Positions 16,179 to 23,618 are shown, numbered from the stretch's first letter. The stretch: DNA of 25,688 bases from Candidatus Nitrosopumilus sp. (GCA_029864805.1 JAOTSS010000024.1:1-25688), one strand, 5' to 3'. The notes: generated from the sequence alone by a model not told the origin. Program-made: numbers and translations.

Positions 16179-16283
16179 ATGAATGATAAAGAATGTCCTA
16201 TGTGTAAAAGCAATCATTATGACAATGTTAAGGGGTGTAAAGATTGTGGGTTTGCAGGTTTATGCAGGTCCAATAAAGAATAA
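16179..16283 (+). CDS. Zinc-ribbon mini-protein (N-terminal part of a frameshifted gene)
   Basis: Starting at ATG 16179, 34 codons encode a compact zinc ribbon: CPMC (Cys6, Cys9) and CKDCG (Cys20, Cys23), with another Cys at 29. The reading frame closes at TAA 16281-16283. An AT-rich box (about 16146-16158) is centred 27 nt upstream, as for a leaderless mRNA. The cysteine pattern is too ordered for chance, so this frame rather than the overlapping one from ATG 16183 is the authentic N-terminus. It could stand alone as a 34-residue protein, but the downstream frame suggests it was once longer. Confidence 0.55.
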   Translation: MNDKECPMCKSNHYDNVKGCKDCGFAGLCRSNKE

Positions 16284-16560
16284 TTTTTTAGGAAGATTAG
16301 TTTATTTTGAATATATCTTGGATTTTTTTAAAAAAAGAATAAGACAATTTCAAGAAAAGAAACTAGGTGAAATACTCTCAAAAATACAATTCCACCAATA
16401 TATGAAAAAACAGGCTGAACAAAAATTAGGAGAGTTAGAATATAATGAATCAAATAAGATCAAAGAAGAAATTTCATTCAATGAGAAAATGATAGAAATT
16501 TGGCAAAGAAATGAGGAAAAACTTAGAAAACAAATGAGAGATTTGGAAGAACAGAATTAA
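16179..16560 (+). pseudogene. Zinc-ribbon plus coiled-coil gene split by a one-base frameshift
   Basis: The zinc-ribbon frame (16179-16283) stops just where a second frame continues to 16560 with a basic, glutamate- and lysine-rich coiled coil (NNFLGRLVYFEYILDFF, then heptad-like KKLGEIL...LRKQMRDLEEQN). Removing one A from the AAA at 16275-16277 joins the two into one protein of about 126 residues: ribbon followed by helix. The second frame's own open start (ATG 16183) would translate the zinc ribbon out of frame, so it is unlikely. Other starts within it are TTG 16318 and ATG 16402. It may be a true frameshift, two overlapping genes or a sequence error. The function of the intact protein is unknown. 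Confidence 0.5.
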
Positions 16561-17097
16561 TTTAATTCCATTTAAAAATTAATTAAAAAATAAACAAATG
16601 TTAAACATTTTCACAAATCTCTTTTTATTTCACAATCACGTAACTACTTATGACAGCAATCAAGTAATTCCAAACATTACAAAGATAACAGCACAGTTGT
16701 AATGATTAGTTGCTATATGCAATCAAGTGGTTTTGGTTTCTGTCTATTTTATAATAACTAGTAAGTTTCAACATTTCAAAAGTAATCATTAATCTTGATC
16801 TGCAACATCATTGACTATAACATAAAAAGGTATGTGAAAGTGATATTCTTTTAACTCCCAATATCTATATGATTCTCATCTTTTGTCTTGACGGTGAACT
16901 TTCTCATGGACTTAGGTGGAGAACAGATGATTAATTGAATTTCACTTGTGTTTTGTTTAGTTGGATCAAATGGAATTATTAATCATGAGTGAGGCCGTCA
17001 GGCCAACGCGAACTTTTTTAATGGTCAAATGCGTTTAATTGCGTCTATACAAAATACTGACATTTCAAGATAAACACAAATTGTTTGAGAAATAATT
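16561..17097. other. 537-bp intergenic region; one gene-like remnant and a GC-rich hairpin
   Basis: No intact gene is seen. On the minus strand, 16982 to 16851 is open for 43 codons and reads protein-like (containing SEIQLIICSPPKS and KFTVKTKDENHIDIGS), but it has no start codon in the first half. It may be the tail of a decayed gene. A small hairpin GGCC-GTCA-GGCC (16993-17004) followed by T6 (17014-17019) is the most GC-rich patch; the T-run is too far from the stem for a classical terminator. No tRNA or C/D RNA signature was found. Confidence 0.4.
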
Positions 17098-17475
17098 GTG
17101 AAACTTGATCCTGAATTAAGATTACAAATTTTAGAAAAAATTGGTATCTATTCAAATCGTTTCTCTATTTCAGAACCTCAAATTCTATTATCTACAAAAG
17201 AAGTTCTTGATGCTCCAAAAGAAATGACTGAGGGTCGACGTACTTCTGCTTACAAGTATTATGGAGTATCATATCTTCAGCATAATCTAGTCTTCATCAA
17301 TGTTCGGAAAATTCCTGATGAGAAGACTCTCGAAAATACCTTGGTCCATGAATTAATTCACATAAGATTCCCCTATCTCGCTCATGGTAAAAGATTCAAC
17401 AAGTTAGTTAGGCAAGGACTTGAAGGAAAAACATTTTTACCATATAGAAAAAGAAGTAAGATTCCTACTATTTGA
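17098..17475 (+). CDS. SprT-like zinc metalloprotease
   Basis: The 125-residue protein has the HExxH zinc site of zincin proteases (HELIH, His84, Glu85, His88) with a third ligand probably His96 (YLAHG). The context LENTLVHELIHIRFPYLAHGKRFNKLV resembles SprT/WLM-type small metalloproteases. Eukaryotic SprT relatives (Spartan, Wss1) cleave DNA-protein crosslinks, but there is no direct evidence of that here. The start is GTG 17098, since no in-frame ATG lies near. Its stop overlaps the extended open frame of the pyrophosphatase gene. Confidence 0.75.
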   Translation: MKLDPELRLQILEKIGIYSNRFSISEPQILLSTKEVLDAPKEMTEGRRTSAYKYYGVSYLQHNLVFINVRKIPDEKTLENTLVHELIHIRFPYLAHGKRFNKLVRQGLEGKTFLPYRKRSKIPTI

Positions 17476-17481
17476 TTTACA

Positions 17482-17488
17482 TTTATAG
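17482..17488 (+). promoter_or_regulatory. TATA box of hppA, inside the 5' end of its open frame
   Basis: TTTATAG is centred at about 17485, 26 nt before GTG 17511. It supports leaderless initiation at 17511 rather than at TTG 17472, where the frame first opens. Confidence 0.5.
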
Positions 17489-17510
17489 ACTTGGGCAAGC
17501 TGTGTATAAT

Positions 17511-19550
17511 GTGGAAATCTCGGAAATTCTGCCATTTGCAGCAGGAATTGCATCATTTTTAGTTGCCGGAGGTTTAGTTGCATGGATTACAAAGCAACCA
17601 ACAGGAACAAAAGAAATGATGGACATCTCCAATGCTGTCAAAGAAGGCGCTGCAGCATTTCTAAAAAGAGAGATGAAAATTATCATTCCAGTTGCTATAA
17701 CACTATCCGTTATCATCGGTGCATTTCTTCAACCATCCAATGGTATTGCATTTGCAGTGGGTGCAACATTATCTGCAGTTGCAGGAGTTATTTCATTAAA
17801 AATCACAGTAAAAGCAGCAGTCAGAGCAGCTCATCTTAGTAGTAGTGGACTAGGAAAAACGTTTGCCATGGCTTTTAGAGGTGGTGCTACAGTTGGACTA
17901 GCAGTTCCGGCAATGGCTCTTTTGGCAATTACTGGTCTCTATGTTATTTATCCAGATCCAATCACCATTGCAGGTGTTGGTATAGGTGCAAGTCTTATAG
18001 CACTATTCATTAGAATTGGTGGAGGTATTTTTACAAAGGCAGCAGATATGGGTGCTGATCTTGTAGGAAAAGTTGAAGTCAATATTCCTGAGGATGATCC
18101 TAGAAACCCTGCAACAATTGCAGATAATGTAGGAGATAATGTAGGCGATGCAGCAGGAATGGGCTCTGATGTTTATGAATCATATATTGTAACAATTCTT
18201 GCAGCATTGTTAATTGCAGCTTTAATTGGAGCACCAAACTTTTTCCTTTATCCAATTTTGATTGGTTCTTCTGGGATGATTGCATCTATTATAGGTGTAG
18301 TGATTGTTGGCTCTAAGAATATCACAGATGTAATGAAGCCTCTTAATCGTTCATTTTATGTTTCAGCGGCAATTGCAATTGGATTAAACTTTGTGTTCAT
18401 TACACAATTTATTGGTGAATCCACTGCAGCATATGCTTTGTTCGGATCCACCGTAATTGGTGTCATTTTAGTTCCCATAATTCAAAAAATTACTGATTTC
18501 TATACTAGTTACAAACAAAGTCCTGTAAAAGAAATTGCAGATTCTGCAAAATGGGGTTATGCATCATTAATATTAATGGGAATTATCAAAGGAATGCAAT
18601 CTACAGGACCATTTATGATTGCATTAGTAGTTGCAATTATTCTATCTTATACTATTGCTTCTGGATCTGCACCTGAAGGAGAAGATCCTGTATTGTATGG
18701 AATTTTTGGTACTTCTTTGACTGCAATGGCAATGTTAAGTCTTGCAGGAATTGTTCTAAGCATTGATGCGTTTGGACCAATTGCAGATAATGCAGGCGGA
18801 ATCGTTGAAATGACTGGAATGGGCGAAGAAAATCGTAAAGTAACTGATGAAATTGATGCAGTTGGAAATACTACAAAGGCAGTTACAAAGGGATTTGCTA
18901 TTGCTAGTGCTGCATTAGCTGCTTTGGCTATGATTCAAGCATTTCAATTTGAGGCATCTCACATCTTTGCCGGTATTTTAGTATTGGATTATAGTTTAAC
19001 TAATCCATCTATTATAGTCGGATTGTTAATTGGTGGATTAATTCCATTTATCATTACAGGCCAACTCATTAATGGTGTGTCTAGAGCTGCAGGAAAAATG
19101 GTAGATGAAGTAAGACGACAATTCAAAGCAGATTCTGGAATTCTTGCTGGAACATCAAAACCTGATTATGCTAAATGTGTCGATATTGCCACTGTTGCTT
19201 CAATTAAAGAACTCTGGAAACCTGCAATTGTTGCAATCCTTGCCCCAATAATTTTAGGAATTTTATTAGGTCCAACTGCAGTTGCCGGATTGTTAATGGG
19301 TGCAGTTGTAACTGGAATTTTACTGGCATACCACTTAGCAAACACTGGAGGTGCATGGGATAACGCAAAGAAATTAGTAGAGATGAAAGGTGAGAAAGGT
19401 TCTGAAGTACACAAAGTTGCAGTAGTTGGAGACATAATTGGTGATCCTTACAAAGATACTGCAGGACCAGCACTCAATACTGTGATTAAATTACTTAACA
19501 CAATTGCAATTGTATTTGTATCTGCATTTGTTGCAATACTTGCAATCTAA
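17511..19550 (+). CDS. hppA: Membrane-bound proton-pumping pyrophosphatase
   Basis: The 679-residue, many-helix membrane enzyme couples pyrophosphate hydrolysis to ion pumping. Signature motifs are DMGADLVGKVE, the acidic ADNVGDNVGD loop that binds Mg-PPi, DAFGPIADNAGG and the C-terminal GDPYKDTAGPALN. In the potassium-determining motif it reads GNTTKAVT: Lys in the position that is Ala in K+-dependent enzymes, with Thr three residues on. It should therefore be K+-independent, the class that pumps protons. The start GTG 17511 is chosen because VEISEILPF matches the usual N-terminus and a TATA box lies 26 nt upstream. The frame itself is open from TTG 17472. It recovers energy from PPi released by biosynthesis. 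Confidence 0.95.
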   Translation: MEISEILPFAAGIASFLVAGGLVAWITKQPTGTKEMMDISNAVKEGAAAFLKREMKIIIPVAITLSVIIGAFLQPSNGIAFAVGATLSAVAGVISLKITVKAAVRAAHLSSSGLGKTFAMAFRGGATVGLAVPAMALLAITGLYVIYPDPITIAGVGIGASLIALFIRIGGGIFTKAADMGADLVGKVEVNIPEDDPRNPATIADNVGDNVGDAAGMGSDVYESYIVTILAALLIAALIGAPNFFLYPILIGSSGMIASIIGVVIVGSKNITDVMKPLNRSFYVSAAIAIGLNFVFITQFIGESTAAYALFGSTVIGVILVPIIQKITDFYTSYKQSPVKEIADSAKWGYASLILMGIIKGMQSTGPFMIALVVAIILSYTIASGSAPEGEDPVLYGIFGTSLTAMAMLSLAGIVLSIDAFGPIADNAGGIVEMTGMGEENRKVTDEIDAVGNTTKAVTKGFAIASAALAALAMIQAFQFEASHIFAGILVLDYSLTNPSIIVGLLIGGLIPFIITGQLINGVSRAAGKMVDEVRRQFKADSGILAGTSKPDYAKCVDIATVASIKELWKPAIVAILAPIILGILLGPTAVAGLLMGAVVTGILLAYHLANTGGAWDNAKKLVEMKGEKGSEVHKVAVVGDIIGDPYKDTAGPALNTVIKLLNTIAIVFVSAFVAILAI

Positions 19551-19735
19551 TCTTTATTTTCAACAATTAGCGTCATATCCAATTCGTCAATTTGAGCTTG
19601 AATCGCTTTTTGTAAAGCTGAATTGTGAGTATCACAGAACTTAAAATAATTATCTGCTGTTTGGAAACATCCGCAAATCCATTTTGTTTTCTTATCTCCT
19701 TCTACTGTCCACTTTGAATACTTGTGTTCTGACAT
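19547..19735 (-). CDS. Small conserved-looking protein with Cys/His cluster
   Basis: The 62-residue protein starts at ATG 19735 (MSEHKYSKW). It contains WICGCFQTADNYFKFCDTH, so C-x-C then C-x2-H, which could bind a metal, followed by an amphipathic helix. No family is recognised. Its stop interlocks with that of hppA (CTAA). The tight packing and regular composition favour a real gene. Confidence 0.6.
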   Translation of the reverse strand: MSEHKYSKWTVEGDKKTKWICGCFQTADNYFKFCDTHNSALQKAIQAQIDELDMTLIVENKD

Positions 19736-19789
19736 ATCCTTTGTAAAATGATTAATCTAAAAAGTCTTGTAGAAAAAGGAAAAAAATGT

Positions 19790-20047
19790 TTAAGGACAGC
19801 CTTCCATCTTTTGGATAAAGTAGCCTTTTTCCTTAATTGCCTGCTCTACAGGCTCTGGTGCACCTTGTGAGTGACAGAATTGACATTCATTTGTTGTCAT
19901 CTCTGCTTTTCCTTCACCAATTGACTCTAACCACTCTTTACCATATGTAATGGCTTTATCATGATCTTTTTCACCAGTAATTACATCAAAGTGCATGGTA
20001 TGACCATCTGCTGCTTTGACATAAGTGTCGTATACGTGAATTTCCAT
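19790..20047 (-). CDS. DUF2024 family protein
   Basis: The 85-residue protein starting at ATG 20047 (MEIHVYDTYVK) matches DUF2024 as I recall it: a short alpha-beta protein with DGHTMHFDV near the start, a YGKEWLESIG helix, a CxxCH (NECQFCHSQ) and a GYFIQKMEGCP end. The function of the family is not known. The open frame extends to TTG 20059, but the family start is the ATG. The three cysteines could bind metal. It lies 54 bp downstream of the small Cys/His protein gene, on the same strand. Confidence 0.75.
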   Translation of the reverse strand: MEIHVYDTYVKAADGHTMHFDVITGEKDHDKAITYGKEWLESIGEGKAEMTTNECQFCHSQGAPEPVEQAIKEKGYFIQKMEGCP

Positions 20048-20305
20048 AATTATAATCAAAAAAAGGGATATTTAATTCAAAACAAACACAGATTTTCATT
20101 ACACAATAAGCAACTAATCTCAAATTAACCACAAGAAAGGCTCAAGCCTCTAAGGATTCCTTCTTTAGTAAGCTGATTAGCTGACTATAGTTTATCATCA
20201 CAAGTATCATGTCTATCTCATGCGAGAATAATATTTCCTTAGACACGAAAGTAATTGTGAATTTTTTTCACAATGTTCTCGCTTTACACTAACGGAGATA
20301 ATATT
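20048..20305 (+). other. Long leader region of the micro-protein bicistron
   Basis: No gene is seen. It holds a short inverted repeat AGGCT-CA-AGCCT (20138-20149), a nested hairpin (20222-20282), and a Shine-Dalgarno site. The structured region before ATG 20306 suggests an untranslated leader, which is unusual for this window, where most mRNAs look leaderless. Confidence 0.4.
20222..20282 (+). promoter_or_regulatory. Nested inverted repeats in the leader of the micro-protein genes
   Basis: The outer arms GCGAGAA (20222-20228) and TTCTCGC (20276-20282) enclose a perfect inner hairpin ATTGTGAA (20254-20261), T5 loop, TTCACAAT (20267-20274). On the right the two stems are separated by one base, on the left by 25 nt. 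This could be a structured RNA element or a pair of protein-binding sites. The Shine-Dalgarno site follows 11 nt later. Confidence 0.5.
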
Positions 20306-20422
20306 ATGAATTTAGCACTAAAACAAAAAGTAAAACTTGCCATACCTCGCCACAAAAAGGCATTTTATGGATTCTATGTCATTGCAGCTGCTTCTATAGT
20401 GGTACTATCTTTGGTGTTATAG
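20306..20422 (+). CDS. 38-residue single-helix membrane protein
   Basis: The micro-protein has a basic N-terminal stretch (MNLALKQKVKLAIPRHKK), followed by one hydrophobic helix (about residues 20-38) that runs to the C-terminus. By the positive-inside rule, the N-terminus is cytoplasmic. A Shine-Dalgarno site GGAG (20294-20297) lies 8 nt before the ATG, which is rare in this window and strongly supports translation. The layout resembles small accessory subunits of respiratory or other membrane complexes, but I recognise no family. Confidence 0.6.
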   Translation: MNLALKQKVKLAIPRHKKAFYGFYVIAAASIVVLSLVL

Positions 20423-20434
20423 GAGAAAAATAAG

Positions 20435-20512
20435 ATGAAACAAAATACAACAATGTTTGTAGTGGGAGTTATCATTGGAGCATACTCTGTTGCTAGCGGA
20501 ATCTTAGGCTAG
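20435..20512 (+). CDS. 25-residue single-helix membrane protein
   Basis: The second micro-protein (starting MKQNTTMFVVG) is almost wholly one transmembrane helix with small residues (GxxxG-like GVIIGAYSVASG) that favour helix packing. Its Shine-Dalgarno site GGAG (20422-20425) starts on the last base of the preceding stop codon, 9 nt before the ATG, so the two genes form a bicistron. No family is recognised. The paired strong ribosome sites make chance unlikely. Confidence 0.55.
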   Translation: MKQNTTMFVVGVIIGAYSVASGILG

Positions 20513-20520
20513 CAGCAAAC

Positions 20521-20530
20521 TTATTTTTTA
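20521..20530 (+). terminator. T-rich terminator after the micro-protein genes
   Basis: TTATTTTTTA begins 8 nt after the second micro-protein stop. Archaeal RNA polymerase terminates at U-tracts without needing a hairpin. No stem precedes it. Confidence 0.35.
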
Positions 20531-20689
20531 TAATTATTGATATGACTATAATACAATTTGAGCCAAAGGTATGTTATTCAAACCCTGAAGAATATGGTGA
20601 TATGTGATTGGTTCTGATGTAGATTCACACATGTTTTCCAAAAATTTGGTGAATAATTATGAAAATGAATCCATCTTGATTTAATAATA
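20531..20689. other. Intergenic, short ORF fragment only
   Basis: A 21-codon ORF (MTIIQFEPKVCYSNPEEY at its start, ATG 20541) stops at TGA 20604-20606, and no coherent frame continues. It may be a fragment of a decayed gene. Nothing else is recognisable. Confidence 0.3.
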
Positions 20690-21064
20690 TTATTTTAGGC
20701 GTCTGTAAATCTCTTTAAATTCCATTGCTAGATTATATGAAATATTTAGTATGTGAGTTAATTTATTCATCGATATCATGCCATTGCCAACCTGTCTTAG
20801 AATGGTTAGAGCCTTTTGTGGAGAAGTTGCAGATGGTGGTTTCTGACCTGTCCATGTTTTGAATGAATCTGCAACATCTAAACAAAAATTCAAAACAAAT
20901 TCCTTCCAGTTTGACATTTCATTTAATTTCTTTTCTCCTAGAAATACATGGGACAACTCGCTAAATTCATTTTTTCTGTCTGTATATAGAATTTTGAGTG
21001 CTTCTTGGATTTTTTCTTCTGTATATTCAGAAGAATTTAACATATACATTCCAGCAATACTCAT
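20690..21064 (-). CDS. Hypothetical helical protein
   Basis: The 124-residue soluble, mostly helical protein (from ATG 21064, MSIAGMYMLN) contains EEKIQEALKILY, a WKEFVLNFCLDVADSF helix and a C-terminal LTHILNISYNLAMEFKEIYRRL. No family is recognised. The last part resembles a small DNA-binding or four-helix fold but no motif decides it. The frame is open to TTG 21088. ATG 21064 is preferred because GTTTAATT (about 21087-21094) is centred 26-27 nt upstream as a TATA box. Confidence 0.55.
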   Translation of the reverse strand: MSIAGMYMLNSSEYTEEKIQEALKILYTDRKNEFSELSHVFLGEKKLNEMSNWKEFVLNFCLDVADSFKTWTGQKPPSATSPQKALTILRQVGNGMISMNKLTHILNISYNLAMEFKEIYRRLK

Positions 21065-21217
21065 GATTACATATTCACATTTTGGCAATTAAACTAATTC
21101 AAAGTTCTCACAAGTGAAAATATCCTTGATTTTCTCAAAAAATATCTCAAATATCCATTGATATTAAGGAACATACTTTGCTGTTCTAACACGCTACACA
21201 TCTTAAAGGATGAATCT

Positions 21218-22024
21218 TTATCTCTTCTCCAAGGCCATACAAATATCCCATGGACTAATCGCCCGTTCTTCGTAAATTATTAATGGTTGAGACATCCCAT
21301 ACATGATTTTTGAAATCTCTGAAAGATTCAAATCCTCTGAAACGACTTTGGCATCTTCAAGTGACGCAACACTTACTGGAATATCCAAAAAATTATTATT
21401 GCCAAGAAGATAATCGAATTTCTCTATGGCTTCTATGATGATTCTGTCATTAATGAATTGATTCGTTCCCTCAAGCAATATCTTTCGAGTTCTATTTTCC
21501 AACATTAACTTCATAATATTTCCAAAAGTTGCATCTTTATCAAATGTGATTATTTTCTTTCTAGGAATTTCAGAGATATGAAATTCAAAAGTATTGTTAA
21601 TTCCTATCTCTAATAATTTTTTTACAGAAATGACTGAATAATTCTCGTTTCCCATACCTACTACTGCAAACGCTCTTCCTACTTCTCTCCAAAGCAAAAT
21701 TAACTCTTTTAGGGTTGTATCTGGAGTTACCACATTGAGACGTTTATCAGCAATTTCATCTACTTGTTTCATCTCAAAAAAATTAGAAGAAGGATTTTTG
21801 TATACTCCTTGAATGATTTCTCTTCCTCCAATCACTCCCATTGGCTTGGTATCGTCACGAATCACTATTGAATCTGTAAAACTTTCTAAATATTGAACAA
21901 GCATTCCAGTAGCCACTCGAACTTTAGCATTTTTTCTTATATTTACACAAGGTGTTGATGTGAGCGAATCCTGTAAAAGTTCACTTAAAGAAAGATTAGA
22001 AATAATTGAATCCGATTCAGTCAA
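21218..22024 (-). CDS. CBS-domain protein (two Bateman modules)
   Basis: The 268-residue protein consists of four CBS-type units in two pairs: residues 20-125 (SIVIRDDTKPMGVIGGREII and DEIADKRLNVVTPDTTLKEL) and 125-265 (AFAVVGMGNENYSVISVKKLL through QPLIIYEERAISPWDI). CBS pairs bind adenosine nucleotides and act as energy or nucleotide sensors. No enzymatic domain is attached, so it probably regulates a partner. The TTG start at 22024 fits an AT-rich box about 23 nt upstream. It is divergent from the HD-domain gene, with an inverted repeat between the two. Confidence 0.75.
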   Translation of the reverse strand: MTESDSIISNLSLSELLQDSLTSTPCVNIRKNAKVRVATGMLVQYLESFTDSIVIRDDTKPMGVIGGREIIQGVYKNPSSNFFEMKQVDEIADKRLNVVTPDTTLKELILLWREVGRAFAVVGMGNENYSVISVKKLLEIGINNTFEFHISEIPRKKIITFDKDATFGNIMKLMLENRTRKILLEGTNQFINDRIIIEAIEKFDYLLGNNNFLDIPVSVASLEDAKVVSEDLNLSEISKIMYGMSQPLIIYEERAISPWDICMALEKR

Positions 22025-22085
22025 GATTGGTGATTTGAGTTCTTAATTCACATATTTGAGAAGTGATTACAAGAATCAATCTTGA
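22021..22085. repeat. 9-bp inverted repeat between divergent CBS and HD genes
   Basis: TCAAGATTG (22021-22029) and CAATCTTGA (22077-22085) are exact inverted copies 47 nt apart. Each copy lies in the same orientation relative to the gene it faces. One overlaps the CBS start codon and the other lies just upstream of the HD gene TATA box. They could be shared operator half-sites. Confidence 0.4.
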
Positions 22086-22096
22086 AAATCATTATA

Positions 22097-22107
22097 CTTA
22101 ATTAAAA
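22097..22107 (+). promoter_or_regulatory. TATA box of the HD-domain gene
   Basis: CTTAATTAAAA is centred at 22102, 27 nt before ATG 22129, indicating a leaderless mRNA. Confidence 0.5.
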
Positions 22108-22128
22108 AACCTAGTTACAAAAAGAGTA

Positions 22129-23469
22129 ATGCAGGATTCTAATTCTATTCATCCTCTTAAAAGTAAAATTCAAGAATTACTAATTTCATCTGGAATTGAA
22201 AAAACTGCAATATATAACAGAATGTTAGATTATACCATTGAAATTTTTGAAACTCAAGGACTTGGAAGAGACTATTATGGATATCATAATATCGATCATG
22301 AATTAGAAGTTGCTTACATTACTCTGCTTGCGGCAACATGGGAGAAAAAACTACAAAAATTAGATCAAAGTGACGTTGAATACCTTTTCACTGCTGCATT
22401 ATTTCATGATTTTGATCCCCAAAAATCTGTTGACAGACCACACGAAGAAAGTGTAATTCAATTTATCTCATTAGATAGAGAATTAAAAAAATTAATCGAT
22501 AAAGCAGAACTTGACGTTGAAATCATAATGGCGTTGATTTTGAGAACTGCATATCCTTGGACTGGAGAATTTAAACAAAAACCTGAAATGCAGATGAAAG
22601 AATGCTTTCAACGCTCAGAAATTACAAGAGACAACCCCGAACAACAATCTCATTATGAAGAATTAGGTTGGTTTTTGTCTGTTGCAGATAGGATAGGTGG
22701 TTATGCCATAGGTGACTTTTCAGTAGCTATGGAGAAAGCAAAGAAAAATGCACATGCCTTTGCTTGGCATCAATCAACCATAGTTAGAATGTCTGTAAAT
22801 TATTTTGAAACTCTTCTAAATAATGAATCTCAAATGTGTAGACGGGTTCTTCATGCACTTCCCGCTGAAACAAGAAAAAATTTTATGGATACTGTACTTG
22901 CATTTATGAAACTTCGTCAAGATGAAATCCGAATTGAATCCAAATTTGAGTATGAAAATCAAAAATTTCAAACAAAGGTAGATTCCCTAGAGGAAAGAAG
23001 CTCTGATGAATTCATAAATGCAATAACATCCATTTACAATGAATTACCACAGCCATTGCAACTACAAAAGTTGGTTTTTGCAAAATCTGTTTTAGATCCA
23101 AATACTATCATAACAACTCTAAGACTGTCTGATGATGATAATACCATAGTCGGTTATGCAAAAGGAGGCCCTCTTGAAAACTATCAATTGTATGCAGGAA
23201 TCAAAGATGAAAATTTTGGAAAAAAAAATACTGTGTTTTTGGAACCTATTGCAATGAAGCTTGGTTATTGGGGACTTGGTGGAGGCACTAGACTCCGAAA
23301 GGTATTCTCGTTATTGGCAAATACTAAACGGTACAGATATTTGACAAGTTTTGCCTTACGTGATTTAATTCAGAAAAGAATGGGCTCTGAAAATGTAGAG
23401 TTTGTTGCAATGCTTGATCCTGAACATTGGGACTATTATCGAGTAGATCTTTTTGGTGGAATCGTTTGA
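22129..23469 (+). CDS. HD-domain phosphohydrolase with possible GNAT-like C-terminal domain
   Basis: The 446-residue protein has an N-terminal HD metal-dependent phosphohydrolase domain (about 40-260). It contains the motif YHNIDHELEVA (His53, His57), the HD pair FHDFDP (His93-Asp94) and a later VADRIGG aspartate (Asp187), in the order of the HD superfamily. A charged linker follows (265-300). The C-terminal domain of about 135 residues (about 310-446) has KLVFAKSVLDP, VGYAKGGPLENY, LGGGTRLRK, FALRDLIQKR and DPEHWDYYRVDL, and its strand-helix order is reminiscent of an N-acetyltransferase. The latter is inference. HD domains commonly cleave nucleotides or cyclic nucleotides. The divergent CBS protein, a nucleotide sensor family, fits that theme. 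Confidence 0.7.
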   Translation: MQDSNSIHPLKSKIQELLISSGIEKTAIYNRMLDYTIEIFETQGLGRDYYGYHNIDHELEVAYITLLAATWEKKLQKLDQSDVEYLFTAALFHDFDPQKSVDRPHEESVIQFISLDRELKKLIDKAELDVEIIMALILRTAYPWTGEFKQKPEMQMKECFQRSEITRDNPEQQSHYEELGWFLSVADRIGGYAIGDFSVAMEKAKKNAHAFAWHQSTIVRMSVNYFETLLNNESQMCRRVLHALPAETRKNFMDTVLAFMKLRQDEIRIESKFEYENQKFQTKVDSLEERSSDEFINAITSIYNELPQPLQLQKLVFAKSVLDPNTIITTLRLSDDDNTIVGYAKGGPLENYQLYAGIKDENFGKKNTVFLEPIAMKLGYWGLGGGTRLRKVFSLLANTKRYRYLTSFALRDLIQKRMGSENVEFVAMLDPEHWDYYRVDLFGGIV

Positions 23470-23589
23470 TTAAATCCTGAATCAATTATTTTCATATTTG
23501 CATCCATTTTTATCTTTAAAATGGCAGATGAGTCCATGGAATTGAACCAAAATCATAGAATCTGTTCAAATAACCCTCGTTTCAACGGT

Positions 23590-23598
23590 TTTATTTAA
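23590..23598 (+). promoter_or_regulatory. TATA box of the cyclophilin-like gene
   Basis: TTTATTTAA is centred at 23594, 25 nt before ATG 23619, indicating a leaderless mRNA. The rest of the 149-bp gap after the HD gene shows nothing recognisable. Confidence 0.5.
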
Positions 23599-23618
23599 TT
23601 CAAAGATCATCATAATTC

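Noticed and set aside
16183..16560. 125-codon ORF read from ATG 16183
   Set aside because: Its first 30 or so codons are the out-of-frame reading of a clear zinc ribbon, so that N-terminus is not credible; recorded as a frameshifted gene instead.
16993..17019. GGCC-GTCA-GGCC hairpin followed by T6 as a terminator
   Set aside because: The T-run begins 9 nt after the stem, no gene ends just upstream on the plus strand, and archaeal termination does not need the stem.
17582..17839. Second open frame inside hppA, cysteine- and serine-rich
   Set aside because: Shadow of the pyrophosphatase frame; no start signal or plausible composition.
20138..20149. AGGCT-CA-AGCCT as a hairpin
   Set aside because: A two-base loop is too tight and no function is suggested by position; only noted within the leader region.
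20541..20606. 21-codon ORF after the micro-protein genes
   Set aside because: No Shine-Dalgarno site, no continuation and it follows the T-rich terminator.
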